From Verrucomicrobium sp. GAS474 (lineage in GTDB: Bacteria > Verrucomicrobiota > Verrucomicrobiia > Methylacidiphilales > GAS474): a stretch of DNA of 64,000 nucleotides. The stretch lies in the NCBI RefSeq assembly GCF_900105685.1, contig NZ_LT629781.1, positions 1,302,001-1,366,000 of the forward strand, written 5' to 3'. Made by a program: the position numbers and the translations under genes. Shown piece after piece: positions 59,351 to 64,000 of the stretch. Within the stretch, counting starts at the first letter, position 1. Each line of letters starts with the position of its first letter. The notes under the pieces were generated by a model. The model worked only from the letters and a program-made list of their open reading frames with translations. It searched no databases and was not told where the DNA came from.

Positions 59351-60523
59351 ATGCCTAGCGAGATACCGGATTATTACGACGTTCTTTCCGTCCCGCCGAA
59401 GGCGACGGCGGACGAGATCAAGGGGGCCTTCCGCCGCCTCGCCCTCCGCTATCATCCCGACCGCAACCTCGGCGACCCGGGCGAGGCCGCCCTCGCCACC
59501 GAGAAGTTCAACGAGGTCCGCGCCGCCTACGAGGTCCTGGGCGACGCCGAGAAAAAGGCCGATTACGATTCCTCCCGCCGGATGAAGAAATGGCTGGCGA
59601 GCCTCGGGCGCGGCCCCGCCCGCAAGAGCCCGGCTCCCGCGCCGCCGGTCCGCAAGCCGAAGGAGAAGGAAAAGGCCGCCGCGGCCCCCGCCTCTTCTCC
59701 TCCGCCCGTACCCGCGCCCGCCCCCGTCCGGGCGGCGGCCCCGCCTCCTCCCGCCCCGGCTCCCACTCCGGCCCCTGCGCCCGCCTCCGCTCCCCCAGCC
59801 CCGCGGCAGAAAAGCCCAGGCCAAAACCCAAATCTGGAAGCGAAGGAGACGATCCCCCTCGCCGTCGCGGTCCTCGGCGGGCGGTGGGAGGTCGAGGTCG
59901 GCGGCGGGCGTCGCGTCGCCTGCATGGTCCCCGCCGGGGTCCGGCCCGGGATGCGGGTGAAGTTCCGGGGCCTCGGCGCCGTCGGCCCCGACGGGCGGAC
60001 CCGGGGCGATCTCTCCGTTTCCTTCGAGGTCCGCACCGAGGGGGCCTGGCTGGTCTCGGGGAACGACCTCCTCGTCTATGCCGATGTCGACGTCCTGGAG
60101 ATCCTCTCCTGCGGTGACATCGTCCTCGCCGACGCCCCGGGCGGCCCGTTGCGGGTGAAGATGACGCCCGGCTTCGACATCGGCCGGAAGCTCGTCCTCC
60201 GGGGCCGGGGCCTCCCCGCCTTCGGCAAGGCCCCGGCGGGCGATCTCCATATCAAGGTGCTCCCGGTCTTCCCGACGCTCTCCCGGGACCAGGCGAACGT
60301 CGTCCGGCGGCTCCTCTCGCAGGGCCTCACGGAGGAGGAACGCCTCGCCCGGCACGACACGAAGCGGCGTTCCCACGAGGTCGTCGAGCGGGAGCGGGAG
60401 ATCGAGGCGCTGATCGCCGTCTCCGGGGACGGGATCCGTTCCGAAGAGGAAAAGGCCGCGCTGAAGGAGGGCATCGCCCTCTTCGAGGCCGAGACGGGAA
60501 CGGTCGTCGCCCGGTGGGAGTGA
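59351..60523 (+). CDS. DnaJ-like co-chaperone without zinc fingers (CbpA-like)
   Basis: 390 residues. J-domain at residues 6-75 with HPD in [10 protein letters not shown]; an unusually long Pro/Ala/Lys linker (about 90-155); then two DnaJ C-terminal substrate-binding beta domains ([72 protein letters not shown]), with no CxxCxGxG repeats. A helical C-terminus follows. Acts as a cytosolic Hsp70 partner. DnaK is not nearby. Confidence 0.93.
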   Translation: MPSEIPDYYDVLSVPPKATADEIKGAFRRLALRYHPDRNLGDPGEAALATEKFNEVRAAYEVLGDAEKKADYDSSRRMKKWLASLGRGPARKSPAPAPPVRKPKEKEKAAAAPASSPPPVPAPAPVRAAAPPPPAPAPTPAPAPASAPPAPRQKSPGQNPNLEAKETIPLAVAVLGGRWEVEVGGGRRVACMVPAGVRPGMRVKFRGLGAVGPDGRTRGDLSVSFEVRTEGAWLVSGNDLLVYADVDVLEILSCGDIVLADAPGGPLRVKMTPGFDIGRKLVLRGRGLPAFGKAPAGDLHIKVLPVFPTLSRDQANVVRRLLSQGLTEEERLARHDTKRRSHEVVEREREIEALIAVSGDGIRSEEEKAALKEGIALFEAETGTVVARWE

Positions 60524-60559
60524 GGGGAGGCTGCCCCGCCCTTTGCCGACTCCTTTTCT

Positions 60560-61183
60560 TTACGACTTCACCACCAGATGGCGGATCGGCGCGAGGTTCG
60601 CGTCCTCGTCGAGGATCGAGCGGAGGCTCGCGTCCCGGCGCAGGGCCTCGGCGAGGTGCTGCGTCGCCGGGGCGAGGCGGCCGAGGCGGCACTCGTAGCA
60701 GGCGAGGTCGTAGTGGTAGAGGGCGGTGTCGCGGGCGGCGGCGGGGGCCTCGTAGAGTCGCTGGCGCGCGTCGTGGGTCCGGCCCAGCTCGTGAAGGCAG
60801 AAGGCGGCCTTCAGCGGGATGTCGGCGAAGTCGGCCTCGATCCGGGCGACCGCGTCGAGGGCGTCGGCGACGGAGAGCGCCGAGGCCCAGAGGCCGAGGT
60901 CCATGAAGGCGAGGAGGAGGAAGCGCTGGACGTGGGGCTCCGTCGCCACGGCGGCGACCTCGGGATCGGGCGATCCGGCGAGGAGGCGGATTTCCCGGAG
61001 CGTCTCGACGCTCATCCCCAGCTCCCAATACCCGGTCGCCGCCTCGATGGCGTGGCGCGCCTCGGCGGGGATCCGCGCGTAGAGGGACGCCTCGGAAGCG
61101 GGGGACGATCCCGCCTGGGCCAGGAGCTCCGGAAAGGAGCCGGGCGAACCGAGGGCGGCCGATGGGAGGGCGGGTTCCTTCAT
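60560..61183 (-). CDS. TPR-like protein
   Basis: 207 residues, almost all alpha-helical with TPR-type hairpins: YWELGMSVETLREIRLLAG, VQRFLLLAFMDLGLWASALSVADAL, AAFCLHELGRTHDARQRLY, YHYDLACYECRLGRLAPATQHLAEALRRD. No signal peptide. An in-frame TTG at 61213 would lengthen it; ATG 61183 is better. Function unknown. Confidence 0.8.
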   Translation of the reverse strand: MKEPALPSAALGSPGSFPELLAQAGSSPASEASLYARIPAEARHAIEAATGYWELGMSVETLREIRLLAGSPDPEVAAVATEPHVQRFLLLAFMDLGLWASALSVADALDAVARIEADFADIPLKAAFCLHELGRTHDARQRLYEAPAAARDTALYHYDLACYECRLGRLAPATQHLAEALRRDASLRSILDEDANLAPIRHLVVKS

Positions 61184-61345
61184 CGCATTAACGTTAAGCC
61201 GGAACCGTGCCAATCCCGTGACGGACGCGGAACAAATTCAAGCGGTTCTCCAGTCGCGATGTGAAAGGATCACGTCCGAAAAGAATTCCGTTTCCGGACT
61301 CATTTTGGATTCCTCTTCCCGGGGATTTCCGGTTAGTTCTCTCCC

Positions 61346-61915
61346 ATGGGTATCCATGCAGACAGTTGGATTCGGAAGATGGCGCTCGAAAAAGGGATGA
61401 TTGAGCCCTTCGCCGAGGGTCAGGTGCGCCACGGGGCCGATGGCACGCGCGTCATCAGCTACGGCATCTCGAGCTACGGCTACGACCTCCGGGTCTCGGA
61501 CGAATTCAAGGTCTTCACCAACGTCTTCAACTCGATCGTCGACCCGAAGGCCTTCGACGAACGCTCCTTCGTCGACATCAAGGCCCCCGTCTGCGTCGTC
61601 CCGCCGAACTCCTTCGCCCTCGCCCGCTCGGTCGAGTACTTCCGCATCCCGCGCAACGTCCTCACCGTCTGCCTCGGGAAGTCGACCTACGCCCGCTGCG
61701 GCGTCATCGTGAACGTCACCCCCTTCGAGCCCGAATGGGAAGGCCACGTCACCCTCGAAATCTCGAACACGACCCCGCTCCCCGCGAAGATCTACGCGAA
61801 CGAAGGCCTGGCCCAGGTCCTCTTCTTCGAGGCGAACGAACTCTGCGAAGTCTCCTACGCCGACCGCGGCGGGAAATACATGAAGCAGCAGGGGATCACG
61901 ATCCCGCGGATGTAG
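61346..61915 (+). CDS. dcd: dCTP deaminase
   Basis: 189 residues: [103 protein letters not shown] in sequence, matching the trimeric dCTP deaminase family with the SxYAR-x-G-x6-TP-x-E active site. Supplies dUTP for dTTP synthesis. Complete; starts with a strong ATG after an AT-richer leader. Copy B follows its stop. Confidence 0.97.
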   Translation: MGIHADSWIRKMALEKGMIEPFAEGQVRHGADGTRVISYGISSYGYDLRVSDEFKVFTNVFNSIVDPKAFDERSFVDIKAPVCVVPPNSFALARSVEYFRIPRNVLTVCLGKSTYARCGVIVNVTPFEPEWEGHVTLEISNTTPLPAKIYANEGLAQVLFFEANELCEVSYADRGGKYMKQQGITIPRM

Positions 61916-61957
61916 GGGGGGCGGGAGAGCCGAAGCGGCCACTCTCCCATAGAGCCG

Positions 61958-62210
61958 TCTCCCAATAGGAGTCAGGGCGTCTTGGTACTGCTACCCCTTC
62001 AGTACGTACCCTCGGGCGCTCCAGGAAGCAGCGGATTTTAATCCAGTTCGGACACGAGGCGCCGCCAAAGCGCGTCCGCCTAGCTAAGGCCCTCCGAAGG
62101 GGAGGTTCGAGGAGGGGCGAAGCCCCTCTTGGGCTATAAAGCGGGTTACATCCACCTGTACAGGATCGACCGCGCCAGCCCCGAAGGGCCGCCCCTCCCC
62201 CGCGCCCCCT
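61958..62210 (+). repeat. Dispersed repeat, full copy B
   Basis: Longest, best-defined copy; 300-base gap between dcd and the convergent Trm112-like gene. It carries every block: TCCCAATAGGAGTCAGGGCG, CTACCCCTTCAGTACGTACC, GCGCTCCAGGAAGCAGCGG, GAGGCGCCGCCAAAGCGCG, CCTAGCTAAGGCCCTCCGAAG, hairpin GAGGGGCGAAGCCCCTC, TTGGGCTATAAAGCGG, ATCCACCTGTACAGGATCG and CCCCGAAGGGCCGCCCC. Compare copies A and C. Confidence 0.87.
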
Positions 62211-62215
62211 TTCCC

Positions 62216-62473
62216 CTAACCCTCCAGCGCCTTCACCACCACCCCCTCCTCCACCAAAAGCAGGGGAATCCCCCCCCGCACCGGATAGGCGACCGTCCCA
62301 TCCTCCCGCACGAGGAAAGCCTCCGGGAGCGCGTTCACGACCTTGCCGCCCCGATTTACCACGCCGCCCGCCGCGATGGCCGGGGCCAGGGGGCTTTCGC
62401 TCCCCGCGCAGAGTGTCAGGGTTTGCCGCGTCTCGGGACAACGGAGGAGCGGAAGAAGGATCGGATCGAGCAT
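62216..62473 (-). CDS. Trm112-like protein
   Basis: 85 residues. DPILLPLLRCPETRQ with one Cys pair partner and a C-terminal VAYPVRGGIPLLLVEEG give the Trm112/UPF0434 pattern (normally a zinc-ribbon of CP-x(n)-C; here the later Cys is at LTLCAGSE). In bacteria these accompany methyltransferases or serve as small zinc proteins of unknown role. It overlaps no neighbour; the TIGR03943 gene ends 9 bases upstream. Confidence 0.8.
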   Translation of the reverse strand: MLDPILLPLLRCPETRQTLTLCAGSESPLAPAIAAGGVVNRGGKVVNALPEAFLVREDGTVAYPVRGGIPLLLVEEGVVVKALEG

Positions 62474-62482
62474 GACGTCAAT

Positions 62483-63232
62483 TCAGTAGAGGAAGCGTTC
62501 CTTCGGCTCCGGGATCGCCTTGGCCGTTTCGAGGAGGAGGACCGGTTCCTGTTTGCCGGGGGTGACCTTGGAATCCTCGTAGTGGACGGTGCCGACGGCC
62601 TCGGCCCAGCCCATGTTCGCCAGCCCTTCGGGCTCGGCTCCCCGCACCGACATGGCGAGGGGCTGGGCGTCGGCGGCGCAGCAGAACATGAGGAAACGGA
62701 CGAGACGGAAGGAGCCGTCTGACTGGCCCGATCCCGCCCCCGGCGTCGCCTGGCCGATGAGGCGTACTTTCTTTCCCTCCAAGGCGGCGACGCTTTTCGG
62801 GAGGCCGACGGCCATGAAGAGGTCGGTGACTTCGAGGGGGATCGCGCCGGTCGAATCGGGCTTCCAGGCGAAGGGCTCGTCGTCGGCCTCGGCCTTGCCG
62901 CGCAGGACGGCCCCGGGATCGGCGGAGGCGCGGTTCGCCAGCGCGAGGGAGGAGAAGGAGCCGGGGGCCGCCGCGAGGGCGAGGACGAGGGCGGCGGCGA
63001 GGAGGGCGTCCCGTCCCGACTTCCACCACGGGCGGGGCGGAAGGGGAAAGAGAAGGAAAAGGAAGGCGGCGAGGAGGAGGACGATCCCGCCCCCGGCGAC
63101 GAGGGGATGGAGGAGCGGATGGAGGAGGGTCGTCACCTGCCCGGAGAGCCACGCGTGGAGGAGCCCCGTCCCGAGCGTCCCGAGGACGAGGGGGAGGAAC
63201 ATCCGGCGGAGGAAAATCAGGAGCGGGGCCAT
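62483..63232 (-). CDS. TIGR03943/DUF1980 family membrane protein
   Basis: 249 residues. Two N-terminal membrane helices (about 12-60) and another near 75-95, then a periplasmic domain with LEVTDLFMAVGLPKSV, EGKKVRLIGQATPG and LVRFLMFCCAADAQPLAM, the conserved CC motif of the TIGR03943 family. The family is always next to a DUF318-type permease, as here, and is commonly linked to metal homeostasis. It overlaps the permease gene by 16 bases. Confidence 0.88.
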   Translation of the reverse strand: MAPLLIFLRRMFLPLVLGTLGTGLLHAWLSGQVTTLLHPLLHPLVAGGGIVLLLAAFLFLLFPLPPRPWWKSGRDALLAAALVLALAAAPGSFSSLALANRASADPGAVLRGKAEADDEPFAWKPDSTGAIPLEVTDLFMAVGLPKSVAALEGKKVRLIGQATPGAGSGQSDGSFRLVRFLMFCCAADAQPLAMSVRGAEPEGLANMGWAEAVGTVHYEDSKVTPGKQEPVLLLETAKAIPEPKERFLY

Positions 63233-64000
63233 AGAGAGGAGTAGAGGGAATATAGCCAGCCCAGCGCGATGGCGCCAGCGGTGACGCGGAGCCAGATGCC
63301 GAAGACGACCCGGCGGGTGAAGAGGGCCTGGTAGACCCAGAGGAGCTTCAGGTCGAAGAGCGGCCCGGCGACGAGGAAGGCGATGAGGGCGGGAAGGGGG
63401 AACTGGGGAAGGGCGGCGGCGAGGAAGGCGTCGGTGGTGCTGCAGACGGAGAGGAGCTGCGCCAGCCCGACGGTGGCGACGGGGGCGAGCCACCGGTTCC
63501 CCGCAAGGGCCGCGAGCCATTCCCGGTTCACGCTCGTGTTGAGGAAGGAGGCGACGGCGGCGCCGAGGACGAGGTAGAGGGCGACGGAGAGGAAATCGTC
63601 GATCGCCGGACCGAGGGCGGCGCGGAGGCGGCGCTGCCAGGCGGCGAGGGGCTCGCTCTCCGGGAGGGGGGGCGTTTCAGGCGCTTCGGGTTCCTCCCCC
63701 AGGCCGGGGCGGAGGACCTCGCCGCTCTTTTGCCTGCCGATCCAGAGGACGAGGATCAGGACGAGGAGGAGGCCCATGCCGAGGCGCAGGAGGACGATCT
63801 TCCACGGTTCCTGCGTGCGGAAGGCAAGCCAGGTGCTGGCGATGCTGAAGGGATTGGCGAGCGGGGCGGCGAAGAGGTAGGCGGCGGCGGTCCGCAGCGG
63901 CACTCCCTTGCGGACGAGGCGGAGGACGACGGGGAGCGCGCCGCACTCGCAGAGGGGGAAGACAAACCCGGCGGCGCAGCCGACGGCGATCCCGGCGCGG
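63217..64000 (-). CDS. Permease of the DUF318 family, 5' truncated by window
   Basis: The frame is open to the right edge; about 260 residues of the C-terminal part are visible. FPLCECGALPVVLRLVRKGVPLRTA is the PxCECG motif of the family, followed by several membrane helices, NREWLAALAGNRW, QLLSVCSTTDAFLAAALPQF and VAGPLFDLKLLWVY. It is probably a two-subunit transporter with the downstream TIGR03943 protein, perhaps for metal ions. Start lies outside the window. Confidence 0.9.
   Translation of the reverse strand, partial: RAGIAVGCAAGFVFPLCECGALPVVLRLVRKGVPLRTAAAYLFAAPLANPFSIASTWLAFRTQEPWKIVLLRLGMGLLLVLILVLWIGRQKSGEVLRPGLGEEPEAPETPPLPESEPLAAWQRRLRAALGPAIDDFLSVALYLVLGAAVASFLNTSVNREWLAALAGNRWLAPVATVGLAQLLSVCSTTDAFLAAALPQFPLPALIAFLVAGPLFDLKLLWVYQALFTRRVVFGIWLRVTAGAIALGWLYSLYSSLWPRS

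Overview
The window is a contiguous stretch of a GC-rich, Gram-negative chromosome with densely packed, mostly housekeeping genes. The best guess is the phylum Verrucomicrobiota, or another PVC-group bacterium. Pointers are a DUF5069 protein, a deoxyhypusine-synthase-family enzyme, a Trm112-like protein, a homocysteine methyltransferase/MTHFR fusion and an HldD-type heptose epimerase (implying LPS). This is inference from gene content; no 16S or ribosomal protein gene is present. A chemoreceptor tail at the left edge suggests motility. I see no prophage, IS transposase, CRISPR array or tRNA. The long open frames antisense to real genes are by-products of high GC.

Layout. 1-3.6 kb: MCP tail, then a minus-strand cluster of a nucleoside-phosphorylase-like protein, an allantoinase-like protein lacking most metal ligands, and a ureidoglycine-aminohydrolase-like cupin with one ligand changed. 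3.7-8.7 kb: panE, a CPBP protease, then der, pgsA, gltX. 8.8-13.8 kb: a Na+/solute symporter and an ABC transporter/SCO/DUF420 set that looks like cytochrome-oxidase or copper-centre maturation. 14-24 kb: a membrane glycosyltransferase, two kinase-fold proteins, DUF5069, an aldo/keto reductase, HldD, HisI and secreted proteins. 24-31 kb: polyphosphate kinase, two tandem membrane sensor-like proteins without output domains, and the GDYXXLXY/DUF4401/DUF2157 trio. 31-38 kb: the homocysteine methyltransferase/MTHFR fusion, a LOG protein, an L,D-transpeptidase, a HAD-Nudix fusion, folB and a pair of ABC-2 permeases. 38-45 kb: another glycosyltransferase, a YqeY protein and a heme operon (ccsA-like, hemA, hemC, cobA/hemD). 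45-48.7 kb: a TPR protein, an AT-hook DNA-binding protein, a three-gene CcoN/CcoO/CcoP-like cytochrome operon and the RNase P RNA gene. 48.8-56.6 kb: O-antigen-ligase-TPR protein, RlpA lipoprotein, deoxyhypusine-synthase homologue, two tandem receiver-like proteins and an MscS channel. 56.9-64 kb: pheT, a DnaJ-like protein, a TPR protein, dcd, a Trm112-like protein and a two-gene permease unit cut by the right edge.

Main unexplained signals. (1) A dispersed, hairpin-rich repeat family occurs in six full or partial copies, nearly always between the 3' ends of convergent genes; a second repeat type forms an inverted pair in another convergent gap. (2) A CcoN-like membrane protein keeps candidate heme-b histidines but lacks the Cu-B ligands, and is translationally coupled to two c-type cytochromes. 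(3) Several enzymes have intact frames but changed catalytic residues: the allantoinase-like protein, the ureide cupin, the homocysteine-methyltransferase domain and HisI. (4) Sensor-like and receiver-like genes are duplicated in tandem without recognisable output partners.
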